NCBI RefSeq assembly: GCF_002150035.1 | Contig: NZ_NETS01000010.1 | Location: 1,054,001 to 1,118,000, forward strand | Direction of reading: 5' to 3' | Source of the DNA: Leptospira venezuelensis | Lineage (GTDB): Bacteria; Spirochaetota; Leptospiria; Leptospirales; Leptospiraceae | Length of the DNA: 64,000 bases | Shown here: positions 52,530-61,568 of the stretch, one piece after another | Position numbering within the stretch: position 1 is the stretch's first letter | How the letters are laid out: the number at the start of each line of letters is the position of its first letter | Notes under the pieces: model-generated | Seen by the model: the letters and a program-made list of their open reading frames with translations, nothing else | Databases searched by the model: none | Told to the model about the DNA's origin: nothing | Program-made: the position numbers and the translations under genes

Positions 52530-53624
52530 CGTTGATTTCGGAATAAGAAGTCCTTTTAATTGATCTAAAATATGTCCTCCTCCAACGAGTTGGATCTGAT
52601 TGATTTTTTCACTCAATCTTTCAATATACTCCAACTCTTTGAGTTTGAACAATACTTGATTCTCTTCCATCAGTTTTGCTGTATTTAGTAAACTTCTAGT
52701 AGAAGCGGTTTCTTCTCTTCTTGTAATAATATTTGCCTGTGCTTTTTTCTCAGCAATTAAAACCTGATTGAGAATATCCTTTATCTCTCCTGGAAGGATG
52801 ATATCCTTAACACCAGCAAATAGAATTTCTAAGCCTAAACTTTCAGCGTTTGATTTTGCTTTTTCCAAAACAAAGGAACCAATTTCCTCTTTCTTCGCGA
52901 GAATTTCGTCAAGAGTGAGATTACCTACATACTCCCTTAATGCAAGTTGCAAAAAGATATAAATTTGTTCTGAGAAGTCCTTAATCTCTTTAAAAATTTT
53001 CTCTGAATTTACTATTTTATAATGAAAGACAAAGTTCAGACGAAGGTTGATTTTATCCTTAGTCATCAATTCCTGGCCACTAATCTCGTGCTGTATTCTG
53101 CGAAGATCTAATTTTGGAACAGAAACTGAATTGATACCTTTCCAAAAATAATATGTTCCTGGCTCTAACAATTTAGAGAAGTTTTTCTCTATAAATAAAC
53201 CACCGATTTCATGAGGCTCCACAGTGAATGCAGAGACAAACTTAGAAAGTTCCGGTTTTGCTAAAACATTCTTATCCAAATTCTGAGGTATTTCACATTG
53301 GTTTAAATCAAATTTCTGAAATGTATAATTATATAATCCCTTCCAATAGAAATGATTTCCAGGTTCCAGAACTTTTTTAAAAAGCCCTTCTGAATAAAGG
53401 ACGATGATTTCGTTATCCTTTACCTCAAAAATTTCCAATTGAGCTTTTAATTCAGCATCACTTAAATAAATATTCTGTTTTTGGTCTGGTGTAAATGGAA
53501 GACTTGCATCTAGGATTTTCACAAAGTCAAACGGAGAAACAAAATGATTTCCCGGTAACAATAGTTTTTTATAGTCCCCTTTGTGAAAGAGAAGGCCTCG
53601 TTGGTGTTTTAATATTCTAGTCAT
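52515..53624 (-). CDS. SPFH/band-7 domain protein with tripled N-terminal motif
   Basis: 369 residues without an obvious membrane anchor. The SPFH core is about 140-300: LRRIQHEISGQELMTKDKINLRLNFVFHYKI and ELAL-like LQLALREYVGNLTLDEILAKKEEIG, then AESLGLEILFAGVKDIILPGEIKDILNQVLIAEKKAQANIITRREE, the typical coiled tail. The N-terminal part holds the strand motif (Y/F)KKLLxPGNHF three times: residues 18-28, 82-92 and 149-159, about 65 apart. The first two units lack the rest of an SPFH fold. Family members scaffold membrane microdomains. Standalone gene. Confidence 0.85.
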   Translation of the reverse strand: MTRILKHQRGLLFHKGDYKKLLLPGNHFVSPFDFVKILDASLPFTPDQKQNIYLSDAELKAQLEIFEVKDNEIIVLYSEGLFKKVLEPGNHFYWKGLYNYTFQKFDLNQCEIPQNLDKNVLAKPELSKFVSAFTVEPHEIGGLFIEKNFSKLLEPGTYYFWKGINSVSVPKLDLRRIQHEISGQELMTKDKINLRLNFVFHYKIVNSEKIFKEIKDFSEQIYIFLQLALREYVGNLTLDEILAKKEEIGSFVLEKAKSNAESLGLEILFAGVKDIILPGEIKDILNQVLIAEKKAQANIITRREETASTRSLLNTAKLMEENQVLFKLKELEYIERLSEKINQIQLVGGGHILDQLKGLLIPKSTKEPS

Positions 53625-53866
53625 AACAGTAAGTAAAGAGAGGTATTCGTTTGTTCCCGAAATTTGACGGGGAATCTTTTTAGTATGAAACTTTCTATTT
53701 CACTCTTTATCTTTAGTTATATTCAGTTGAATGGAACGAAAGACAAAAAAGTCGTAAAAATTTTCGAACGGTATCCAAGATTCCGCAAAGTACTAAGTTC
53801 AGTTGAAGTTTTGAAATTAGATTCCAAAATGTCGAACTCTCGAATACCTCTCTTTTGAATTTGATT

Positions 53867-54060
53867 GGTGGCTTTCGCCCTGCAGATTAACAGTCTACTG
53901 CTCGTCCATTGAGCTATTTTGCACCTTAAGCAAATGGGAATCGAACCCTTGGAGAAAATCGATCTTTATAGTCGGTATACGTGTCGGATAAATCCGAACG
54001 CACCTCCGGGTATTACAAACCCAGGAATAGAGTTATAACTCTAATTTTCCCCGTCCAAAT
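53867..54060 (-). tRNA. Degenerate tandem tRNA-like array including a tRNA-Asn(GTT)-like unit
   Basis: Minus strand. The 3' unit (53925-53867) has T8-A9, D-arm GCTC/GAGC and an anticodon arm GTAGA-CTGTTAA-TCTGC with anticodon GTT, but its T-arm is replaced by GGC-GAAA-GCC. Before it, AAGGG-TTCGATT-CCCAT (53950-53934) is a T-arm, followed directly by the next 5' end. A third T-arm-like hairpin, TGGGT-TTGTAAT-ACCCG (54023-54007), lies 73 bases further upstream, the expected unit spacing of abutting tRNAs. Acceptor stems do not pair well. Probably non-functional remnants or a divergent structured RNA; not a normal tRNA. Confidence 0.5.
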
Positions 54061-54134
54061 CCTCGAAAGTTTGCCTAACTTAGCAAGCATATAATTCAAT
54101 TTACATTTATCTGATTTTATTCAAACTAGCAATT

Positions 54135-54623
54135 ATGATCTCTCCCTTGATCGGAACGGAAATTTTGGCCGGTATGATCACTCCGGCCGTTTTAATTTCA
54201 GCAAGTGCTAGCTTGATTTTCTCTACTGCGAATCGTTTGGGAAGGATATTCGATCGAGTTAATTTGCTTAAAAATGAGATAGAAGGTGTTGTGGACGGAA
54301 AACTTTCTTTTCCGGAAGAAAGACAAGCATATCTCAAAAGACAATTAAAGATCCAAAAAAAGAGAGCAGGTCTGATCCAAAAATCCATGGCAGCTCTTTA
54401 CACTGCGACTTTGTTTTTTGTTTCTTCCAGTTTGAGTTTGGGGATCATCGTTGCTATTTCCAGCCCAGCATCTTGGGTGGCGACTGGACTTGCCTTAATC
54501 GGTGGGATTTTCTTGTTTATCGCAAGTAGTCTTTTGCTGTACGAAAGCCGCTATAATTTAAATTTTATCCAAGGTCAGATAGAATTTGCAGAATTTCTGG
54601 AAGACAAAGTAGAGAAGAAGTAG
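54135..54623 (+). CDS. DUF2721-like membrane protein
   Basis: 162 residues. ILAGMITPAVLISASASLIFSTANRLGRIFDR is a conserved N-terminal block; then a charged helical stretch, then two hydrophobic helices (LYTATLFFVSSSLSLGIIVAISS, WVATGLALIGGIFLFIASSLLL). The motif order 'P..LISA.ALL.LS..NR..R..DR' matches DUF2721. Role unknown. Confidence 0.8.
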   Translation: MISPLIGTEILAGMITPAVLISASASLIFSTANRLGRIFDRVNLLKNEIEGVVDGKLSFPEERQAYLKRQLKIQKKRAGLIQKSMAALYTATLFFVSSSLSLGIIVAISSPASWVATGLALIGGIFLFIASSLLLYESRYNLNFIQGQIEFAEFLEDKVEKK

Positions 54624-54656
54624 GATTGCCCTTCTTCCAAGAGATAGGAGTTTAAT

Positions 54657-54944
54657 TTGAAAAAGGTTCTGTATTCACTTTCTATCATACTCTTTTTTGC
54701 ATCTTTAGGATTCACTCAAAATGTTTCTGCGGACGGTTGTTACCTTTGTTCAGTAAATAGTTCCGACGCATGCAGAGATTATTGCAGATTTTCCGGATCA
54801 GATTCTTTCGACACAAGGAAACGTTGTGAAACTAAAGGATGTAAGATCACTGGAACTGCGGCCTGTCCGACCGCTTCTAATTATAAAGTTTGTTCCGTAA
54901 GATTAGATCCTAAACCGGAAGATCTGCTTGCTGGTCGGAGATAA
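54657..54944 (+). CDS. Cysteine-rich small exported protein
   Basis: 95 residues, TTG start with a TAGGAG Shine-Dalgarno. Signal peptide (LYSLSIILFFASLGFTQNVSA) cleaved near residue 25. The mature 70 residues hold eight cysteines in the pattern CxxC...CxxxC...CxxxxC...C...C, likely four disulfides. Not recognised. It lies 33 bases after the DUF2721 gene, possibly in the same operon, and 1 base from the convergent ABC permease stop. A periplasmic or secreted disulfide mini-protein. Confidence 0.72.
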   Translation: MKKVLYSLSIILFFASLGFTQNVSADGCYLCSVNSSDACRDYCRFSGSDSFDTRKRCETKGCKITGTAACPTASNYKVCSVRLDPKPEDLLAGRR

Positions 54945-54945
54945 T

Positions 54946-57486
54946 TTAAACTTCTTTCAGATACAAAGTAGGGCTTCTTCTCCATTCATTTCTTAAAGTA
55001 GCAAAATACATCCCTACTACTGCAATATTAAGAGAAATATAAAAGATCCCGATTTCTAACCAAGGAACACTTGCTTGTATCTCGAATATGATCTCTGACA
55101 TATAAGAAGAAACTCCCCAGACCAGAACAAAAGCTAATGTGAAAGATAAATTAGCTAAAAGTAAAGATTCTGCCAAAAAGTATTTTCGTAAAAATGTTTT
55201 GGTTCCGCCTATAATTCTTAGAAGTGAAGTTTCTTCTAATCTTTCTTTTCTACTTAGTTCCAAAGAGGAAAGTATCAATAAAAGAGAAGATAGAACGATC
55301 AATCCTGTCATCCAACGGATTGCAAAGGACATCTTTTCTAAAATTCCTAAGAAGGACTGGACTGCTTTTTCAGTATCTACGATCGTAAGGTTCGGGAACT
55401 CATTAGATAATTCTTTTTGGAGAGAATATCTGGAATCGGAAGATTCTAATAAAAACGAACTCAAATAGAACTTAGGAGCCTTTTCCAAAATCCCTTTTGA
55501 AAAAAGAACTACGAAGTTCGGCCTCATATCCGCCCAGTTAACCGTCCTGAAATTCCGGATGGTTCCGGTAACTTCTACCCCACCAATGGAGAAGGAAAGT
55601 TTATCTCCTAAATCCACTTTTAAGTTTTTAGAAAATTCTTTTTCGACTGAGATCTGGTCTTCTTCTCCCTTTCTCCAAAAATCTCCGTCGGTAACTTTTT
55701 CTGTAGGGTATAAATTCTCTCTGTAAGATAAGAAATATTCTCTGGTCCTTGCGGTAGATCTCCAATCTCTTCTGAGTGCGGAAAGTTCCATATCTTCTTT
55801 TTTAACAAGCTCTCCGTTTACATGGGTGAGCCTTGCTCCGATCACAGGAGATGTTAAAAGTTTTTCTACTTTATACTTCTCTGCTGTTTGTTGGAAGCTT
55901 TCCAGTTGTTCTGGTCGTATATCCAACACAAACATATTCGGTCTTCTTTCTTTATCATTTGCTCCACTGTATTCTAATAAGCTATCGCTTAAAAATATGC
56001 TGAGTAATAGAACAAAAACTGAAGAGCCAAGTCCTACTGAAACCCAAGAAAGTCCTGTTCTAGGCCTATCTAGTTTTCTTAATGCCATTCTTATACTTGC
56101 GGAGAATTCAGATCTTTGTAAAAGAAATCTAATGACAAAACGAATTCCTAAAATTCCAAGATAAACAACTACAGGCAAGAAGAGTAGAGTTGCACATAGT
56201 ATCAATCCTTTGATCCAATCTCCAGTTTCCCACCAAGCTAATACAAAAAATAATCCGAAGACTGCGATAAATGAGATCGACTGTTTTAATTTCAATTTCG
56301 GAACAGAAGAAAGTTCATTTGCAAAATCTGATTTAAGAGCGTACATCGGACTTAGGTTCCGAGTAGTAGAAAGGCTTTCCCAAGCAGAAACTAATGGGAC
56401 TACCCATGCTAAAACAAATGCCCATAAGAATGCTTTTAGATCAGGAATTAGCTTTGGTTCGAAAAGGAATTCTTTATCTGCCATATTCGGGATCTGAGTT
56501 TGTAGAAAACTTCCGAATAAAAATCCCAGTATTGCTCCTATTGTGGATAATATTAGAAGTTCCGAAAGAACGAGACCTAAAACTAAATTTGGCCCTGCTC
56601 CTAAACATTTATAAACAGCGAATGTGGTGGATTTAGACCTTACAACCGCTCTGCTTGTAAGAAGGATAGATATCCCTCCCAAGAAGAATGCACATAATGC
56701 CAATAAGGAAAAGAAATCCAACGTGTTTGTAAGGAATTTTTGGGATCCTGAATTTGCTTCCGTGCTTTCGTATAAGATAAGATCGTTCTTTGCGAATTCT
56801 GAAAATTTACTTTTTTTGAATACATTTGCGTCAGATCCGTTAGGAAGAAGGATCGGTACCTGGTAACTGATCCTAGAGCCTCTCTGCTCTAACCCAGTTT
56901 CTGCTAAAGATTCTTTTTTTATAATGGAACTAGGCGCCATAGATAGAAAGTTTCCAGCCATTCCTGGTTCTTTCAAAATACTTCCTTTTAATACGAAGTT
57001 ACTTTCTCCTAATTGAACCTTAGAACCTATCTTAAGCTTTAAATTTTTGATCAGTCCGCTTTCTAAGAGTATTTCTCCCGGTTTTAGTTTGCGATAAAGG
57101 CCTTTTGGTTCTGTTTCTAATTCGCCGAAATACGGATAATCACCTTGGATTGCTTTGATCAAAGATAAACTTGAATCCTGGGAATCAGGATTTCTAAGCA
57201 TAGAAGGGAATTGTACTAATTCGGATGATTTGCTTCCTTTTGGCAATTCCTTCGAAAGAAACGCTGTTTGTTCAGAGGTAAGGGGAGAAGGGCTCGTAAC
57301 CACCAGATCTGAACCCATGATGTTTTTGGCTTCTCTGATGATAGAATTTGTAAATTGATCTCTATAAGAATGAACCGCAAGAACGGCGCCTGTTCCTATC
57401 GTAATTGCAAGAATGATTTGTAAGGAAGAAGTCTTTTTAGAAAAGATTTCTCTAAACATTACCCTCAGAAAGAATTTAATATTCAT
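54946..57486 (-). CDS. ABC transporter permease, FtsX-like (YbbP/LolC-type)
   Basis: 846 residues with two FtsX-type units. After the first helix (LQIILAITIGTGAVLAVHSY) comes a periplasmic MacB_PCD-like domain (NIMGSDLVVTSPSPLTSEQT...), then helices near 255-430 (FLGGISILLTSRAVVRSKSTTFAVYKCLGAG), then a second set (RTGLSWVSVGLGSSVFVLLLSIFLS, and the last four helices). This layout is that of YbbP-type exporters of lipids or hydrophobic substrates. It overlaps its ATPase gene by 4 bases (ATGA). Confidence 0.85.
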   Translation of the reverse strand: MNIKFFLRVMFREIFSKKTSSLQIILAITIGTGAVLAVHSYRDQFTNSIIREAKNIMGSDLVVTSPSPLTSEQTAFLSKELPKGSKSSELVQFPSMLRNPDSQDSSLSLIKAIQGDYPYFGELETEPKGLYRKLKPGEILLESGLIKNLKLKIGSKVQLGESNFVLKGSILKEPGMAGNFLSMAPSSIIKKESLAETGLEQRGSRISYQVPILLPNGSDANVFKKSKFSEFAKNDLILYESTEANSGSQKFLTNTLDFFSLLALCAFFLGGISILLTSRAVVRSKSTTFAVYKCLGAGPNLVLGLVLSELLILSTIGAILGFLFGSFLQTQIPNMADKEFLFEPKLIPDLKAFLWAFVLAWVVPLVSAWESLSTTRNLSPMYALKSDFANELSSVPKLKLKQSISFIAVFGLFFVLAWWETGDWIKGLILCATLLFLPVVVYLGILGIRFVIRFLLQRSEFSASIRMALRKLDRPRTGLSWVSVGLGSSVFVLLLSIFLSDSLLEYSGANDKERRPNMFVLDIRPEQLESFQQTAEKYKVEKLLTSPVIGARLTHVNGELVKKEDMELSALRRDWRSTARTREYFLSYRENLYPTEKVTDGDFWRKGEEDQISVEKEFSKNLKVDLGDKLSFSIGGVEVTGTIRNFRTVNWADMRPNFVVLFSKGILEKAPKFYLSSFLLESSDSRYSLQKELSNEFPNLTIVDTEKAVQSFLGILEKMSFAIRWMTGLIVLSSLLLILSSLELSRKERLEETSLLRIIGGTKTFLRKYFLAESLLLANLSFTLAFVLVWGVSSYMSEIIFEIQASVPWLEIGIFYISLNIAVVGMYFATLRNEWRRSPTLYLKEV

Positions 57487-58244
57487 TTTTTCTTCCTAGA
57501 AACTGTCTTCTTAGCGGCAGTTTTAGGCTTTGCTCCGTTCAAGATCACACCATCTCTCATTTCTAAGATCCTATCCGCCATGGATGCAACCTTAGGATCG
57601 TGAGTAACAACTAACAAAGTGGATTTACGGTCTCTATTTAGTTGTTTGAGAAGCGACATTATGTTTTCTCCATTCTTCTTATCTAAGTTTGCAGTAGGTT
57701 CATCTGCAAAAAGTAGTTTAGGTTCATGTATAAAAGAACGAGCGATTGCTACTCTTTGCTCTTCTCCACCTGAAAGTTGGCTAGGAAAGTTATGTGCCCT
57801 ATGTGCAATTCCAACCTTCTCTAACCAATACATAGCTTTTTCATGTATCACTTTTTCCGAAAGGTTTGTTGTCAAAGCAAGAGGAAGGGAAACGTTTTCT
57901 AACGCATTTAATGTCTTGATCAATTGGAAATTTTGGAATACAAAACCTATATGTTCTCCTCTGATCTTTGCTAATTCATCTTCTGACTTATCGAATAAGG
58001 ATATACCATCTAAGAATACTGTTCCTGAATCAGCTTTATCTAATCCAGCCGAAACTGCGAGTAACGTGGACTTGCCAGAACCGGAAGGGCCGATCACTGC
58101 AACGAATTCACCAGACTTTACCTGGAATGAAACATCTTTTAATACATTAAATGTTTGGTCTGCAACTGTGTAAGACTTGTTTAAACCTGATATTGATAAC
58201 AACTGATCACCTTCCTTTCGTTTTGACTGACCTAAACTCGGCAC
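57483..58244 (-). CDS. ABC transporter ATP-binding protein (YbbA/LolD-like)
   Basis: 253 residues with a GTG start; a TTG at about 58202 preceded by AAGGAAGG is an alternative giving a start close to LSISGLNKSY. Walker A GPSGSGKST, Q-loop VFQNFQ, signature LSGGEEQRVAIARS, Walker B LLFADEPTANLD, and H-loop VVTHD are all present. The last 20 residues are Lys-rich. Together with the permease 4 bases overlapping it forms a MacB/YbbAP-type exporter; the cargo is unknown. Confidence 0.92.
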   Translation of the reverse strand: MPSLGQSKRKEGDQLLSISGLNKSYTVADQTFNVLKDVSFQVKSGEFVAVIGPSGSGKSTLLAVSAGLDKADSGTVFLDGISLFDKSEDELAKIRGEHIGFVFQNFQLIKTLNALENVSLPLALTTNLSEKVIHEKAMYWLEKVGIAHRAHNFPSQLSGGEEQRVAIARSFIHEPKLLFADEPTANLDKKNGENIMSLLKQLNRDRKSTLLVVTHDPKVASMADRILEMRDGVILNGAKPKTAAKKTVSRKKK

Positions 58245-58369
58245 TTGACAGGAAATTTATTTTTACCTGAAAAAAACCATACTTGAAAATCTATTCCAAA
58301 TAAAACCGCGCTCAGAATTTTTTTAAAAAAAATTGCAGTCATTTTCACAAACTTCCAACCTAATTTTTT

Positions 58370-58398
58370 TTGACTCTAGAGTGAGCCGATTTTATAAA
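58370..58398 (+). promoter_or_regulatory. Sigma-70-type promoter for the zinc-ribbon microprotein
   Basis: -35 TTGACT (58370-58375), spacer exactly 17 bases, -10 TATAAA (58393-58398). The only near-consensus promoter seen in the window. Transcription from about 58405 leaves a leader of about 100 nucleotides before the ATG at 58505. Confidence 0.75.
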
Positions 58399-58420
58399 GT
58401 AACTCTCGACGTACGGAGAG

Positions 58421-58472
58421 AAGTTCCGAAAGCAAGTATCAATCTTCGGACTTATTTACACTCCGTAAATAA
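58421..58472 (+). promoter_or_regulatory. Two-hairpin leader of the zinc-ribbon gene
   Basis: Stem 1: AAGTTCCGAA (58421-58430) with TTCGGACTT (58445-58453), one bulged T. Stem 2: TTATTTAC (58452-58459) with GTAAATAA (58465-58472), perfect, 5-base loop. The arms share 2 bases (58452-58453), so the stems partly compete, and a regulatory leader is possible. No known riboswitch class was recognised. Confidence 0.45.
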
Positions 58473-58504
58473 AAAGACATTCGATGGAATTTTCTGGGAG
58501 CAAA

Positions 58505-58693
58505 ATGCAATTATTAGCAGTGACGGATTTGAACGAAGAAGAAGCGGAACTTACACAAGCGCAAAGTAAGCAATATACATGTAAAGGATGCGGTAAAGAA
58601 ACACCGAATCTCTTTCAGTACGACCTATGTCGAGATTGTTTGAACCAAACATTTCGTCGACTTATCAAGGTTATTGACTCAGTACGTAAATAA
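58505..58693 (+). CDS. Zinc-ribbon microprotein
   Basis: 62 residues from the ATG at 58505 (Shine-Dalgarno GGGAG). An acidic N-terminal helix is followed by YTCKGCGKETP...YDLCRDCLNQTFRRL, two CxxC pairs 18 residues apart that should bind one zinc, and a basic helix. Not recognised. With its own promoter, structured leader and terminator it forms a self-standing transcription unit of about 380 bases. It could act as a small nucleic-acid- or protein-binding regulator. Confidence 0.75.
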   Translation: MQLLAVTDLNEEEAELTQAQSKQYTCKGCGKETPNLFQYDLCRDCLNQTFRRLIKVIDSVRK

Positions 58694-58757
58694 GTCAGAA
58701 TCTCATCCAATATTTTTGTCCGTTTTCTAAGCAAGAGCTTAGAATTTCACTCCCAGA

Positions 58758-58782
58758 GAAAGCCGGTTTCCATCCGGCTTTC
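58758..58782 (+). terminator. Intrinsic terminator of the zinc-ribbon unit
   Basis: GAAAGCCGG (58758-58766) and CCGGCTTTC (58774-58782), 9 bp perfect stem, 7-base loop, then TTCATTT. The remaining bases up to leuS (58976) are AT-rich with no recognised feature. Confidence 0.8.
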
Positions 58783-58975
58783 TTCATTTCGGACCCGAAT
58801 TGACGTCTTTGGTTCCCTATAATTTAAAAACACTTCTTCTAGTAACAATTTCTAATGCCTTTTTTCTTACTAAAAAGAAAGAAACCGCTCTCGTTCTAGT
58901 TTTTCAGCTCTATAATCACCTTCCAGTATAACAAAAAAGAATTGGATTCTAGGCCTGAGGAAAAAACTTCACGGT

Positions 58976-61564
58976 ATGGACTATCCGTTTCGGAAAATTG
59001 AATCAAAATGGCAAGATTATTGGGAAAAGAATTCTTCCTTTCGAACGGATCTACGCTCTTCTAAACCAAAGTTCTATTGTTTAGATATGTTCCCTTATCC
59101 CTCAGGTGCGGGATTGCATGTTGGTCACCCTGAAGGTTATACAGCCACAGATATTATTTCTCGTTACAAGAGAATGAAGGGTTTTGAAGTTTTGCACCCA
59201 ATGGGTTGGGATGCGTTCGGTCTTCCTGCAGAAAGATATGCAATGCAAACTGGAATTCATCCAGCCATTACTACCAAGCAGAACGTGGACAATTTCAGAA
59301 GACAGATCAAATTGATAGGTCTTTCCTATGATTGGGATAGGGAAATTTCCACCACAGACCCGAAATATTACAAATTTACCCAGTGGATCTTCCTTAAATT
59401 ATATGATTCTTGGTATGATTTTAGCGCTGCTAAAGCGAAACCAATCGCTGAATTGACTCAGAAATTCGAATCCAAGGGTTCAGAAGGATTTGAGGATCTC
59501 GAGACCTTCTCCGCAAAAGATTGGAAAGAATTTTCAAACGCAAAGAAAGAAACCATTCTTTCGGGATTCCGTTTAGTTTATCAGGCAGAAATTCCGGTAA
59601 ACTGGTGCCCAGGCCTTGGAACAGTTCTCGCAAACGAAGAAGTAGAAGAATGGGTTGGAAAAGGATACGAAGTAGTTCGTAAACCTATGAGACAGTACAT
59701 GATGCGTATCACTGCATATGCAGAAAGACTGTTAGAGGATCTTTCTTTAGTTTCTTGGCCAGGTTCTACGCTCGAAATGCAAAAGAACTGGATTGGAAAG
59801 AGTGAAGGTTTGGAACTTATATTTCCTTTTGATGTATCTTCTCCGCAAAACGGAATCAAGGTATATACTACTCGTCCTGATACCGTATTTGGGGTAAGTT
59901 ATATGGTGCTTGCTCCGGAACATCCTTTGGTAGATTCAATTACTACTAAGGAACAATGGGAGAAGGTACAGGAATACAAAAAGGTTTCCGCTTTAAAGAG
60001 TGATCTGGATAGAACAGAACTTTCTAAAGAGAAATCCGGTGTGTTCACTGGAGCTTATGTTCTAAATCCTGCAGATCCTTCTAAAAAGGTCCCAGTGTGG
60101 ATCGGTGATTATGTTTTATATGGTTATGGAACCGGAGCAATCATGGCGGTTCCTGCTCATGACCAAAGAGACTATGAGTTTGCAAAAGCTTTTGGGTTGG
60201 ATATCCTACCAGTAATTGAGGGAGATCTTTCCCAAGGAGCTTTCGATTCTAAAGAGTCTGTTTGTATCAATTCTAGTTCTTCCGAAGTTTCGATCAACGG
60301 TTTGAAATATAAAGAAGCATTCTCTAAAACTGCTGATTGGGCAGAGAAGAAGGGTATAGGAAGAAGAAAGACCCAATTCAAACTAAGAGATTGGTTATTC
60401 GCTCGCCAAAGATATTGGGGAGAACCAATTCCTCTCGTTCATTATCCTTCAGGTGTAACAAAAGCAATTCCTGAATCAGAGCTTCCATTAGAACTTCCTA
60501 ATTTATCTGAATTTAAACCTTCTGGTACTGGAGAATCTCCTCTTGCATTAGCAGGCGATTGGTTGAAATATAAAGATCCTGAAACAGGAGAGATCGGAAC
60601 CAGAGAAACGAATACGATGCCTCAATGGGCTGGTTCTTGCTGGTATTATCTACGTTATATAGATCCTGAAAATCCGGATAAGTTTGTGGACGCGAACTTG
60701 GAAAAAGCATGGATGCCAGTGGATCTATATGTGGGTGGAGCGGAACATGCGGTTCTTCACTTACTATATTCGCGCTTTTGGCATAAGGTATTATTCGATC
60801 TAGGTTATGTAACTACTCCGGAACCTTTCAAAAAACTGGTTCACCAAGGTTTGATCTTAGGCGAGGACAAAAGAAAAATGTCCAAGTCTTTAGGGAACGT
60901 GATCAATCCGGACGAAGTGGTTACGAATTTCGGAGCGGATAGTTTACGTCTTTTTGAAATGTTTATGGGGCCGTTCGAAATGGTAAAACCTTGGAGCACC
61001 AGAGGTGTAGAAGGTGTATTCCGTTTCTTAAATCGAGTCTGGAGATTGTACCATTCAGGTGCAGAGGAATCTTTCCGTTTGGAAGATATAGAACCAAACG
61101 AAGATGAATTAAAGATCCTTCATAGAACCATCAAAAAAGTCGATGATGATATTAATAATTTCTCATTTAATACTGCGATCTCACAATTGATGATCTTTGT
61201 GAATGAGTTGACTCCGAGCCAACGCAGGCCTCGTAAAATTTTGGAACCATTCTTACTTTTAATCGCTCCATTTGCTCCTCACTTGGCGGAAGAACTTTGG
61301 TCCTTAGCAGGAAAATCTGATTCTTTAACCTACCAAACTTTTCCAAGTTATGAGGAGAAGTATCTGACTGACGACGAGATACTGATCGTGGTCCAGGTAA
61401 ATGGAAAGTTAAGAGCAGAATTCCAGGCTGCAAAGGAAATTGCAGCTGATGAAGCGATTAAGATCGCAAAGTCTCTAGATAAGGTACAAGTTTTCTTAGA
61501 CGGAAAACAGATCCGAAAAGAGATCTATGTTCCTGGAAAACTTGTGAACTTGGTCGTGGGTTGA
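58976..61564 (+). CDS. leuS: Leucyl-tRNA synthetase
   Basis: 862 residues, normal for bacteria. Class I synthetase: HIGH-type motif in GLHVGHPEGYTATD, the CP1 editing domain (TTRPDTVFGVSYMVLAPEHPL and GTGAIMAVPAHDQRD), an ETNTMPQWAGSCWYYLRY block and KMSKSLGNVINPDEV near residue 640. The C-terminal domain has VVQVNGKLRAEF. Monocistronic; leuS is often riboswitch/T-box-free in spirochaetes and none is seen. Confidence 0.97.
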   Translation: MDYPFRKIESKWQDYWEKNSSFRTDLRSSKPKFYCLDMFPYPSGAGLHVGHPEGYTATDIISRYKRMKGFEVLHPMGWDAFGLPAERYAMQTGIHPAITTKQNVDNFRRQIKLIGLSYDWDREISTTDPKYYKFTQWIFLKLYDSWYDFSAAKAKPIAELTQKFESKGSEGFEDLETFSAKDWKEFSNAKKETILSGFRLVYQAEIPVNWCPGLGTVLANEEVEEWVGKGYEVVRKPMRQYMMRITAYAERLLEDLSLVSWPGSTLEMQKNWIGKSEGLELIFPFDVSSPQNGIKVYTTRPDTVFGVSYMVLAPEHPLVDSITTKEQWEKVQEYKKVSALKSDLDRTELSKEKSGVFTGAYVLNPADPSKKVPVWIGDYVLYGYGTGAIMAVPAHDQRDYEFAKAFGLDILPVIEGDLSQGAFDSKESVCINSSSSEVSINGLKYKEAFSKTADWAEKKGIGRRKTQFKLRDWLFARQRYWGEPIPLVHYPSGVTKAIPESELPLELPNLSEFKPSGTGESPLALAGDWLKYKDPETGEIGTRETNTMPQWAGSCWYYLRYIDPENPDKFVDANLEKAWMPVDLYVGGAEHAVLHLLYSRFWHKVLFDLGYVTTPEPFKKLVHQGLILGEDKRKMSKSLGNVINPDEVVTNFGADSLRLFEMFMGPFEMVKPWSTRGVEGVFRFLNRVWRLYHSGAEESFRLEDIEPNEDELKILHRTIKKVDDDINNFSFNTAISQLMIFVNELTPSQRRPRKILEPFLLLIAPFAPHLAEELWSLAGKSDSLTYQTFPSYEEKYLTDDEILIVVQVNGKLRAEFQAAKEIAADEAIKIAKSLDKVQVFLDGKQIRKEIYVPGKLVNLVVG

Positions 61565-61568
61565 GATC

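Noticed and set aside
53664..53858. 64-residue + strand frame before the tRNA-like array
   Set aside because: No family signal; it runs right up to the structured region on the other strand, with no convincing Shine-Dalgarno. Some hydrophobicity near the start (LSISLFIFSYI) keeps it as a weak possibility only.
53867..54060. tmRNA or SRP RNA at the tRNA-like region
   Set aside because: A TTCGATTCCC-type T-arm is shared with tmRNA, but no tag frame, no pseudoknots and only about 195 bases; SRP conserved loop motifs are absent.
58333..58569. 78-residue frame overlapping the zinc-ribbon leader
   Set aside because: It covers the promoter and the two hairpins, has no Shine-Dalgarno at its start, and overlaps the better supported zinc-ribbon gene in another frame.
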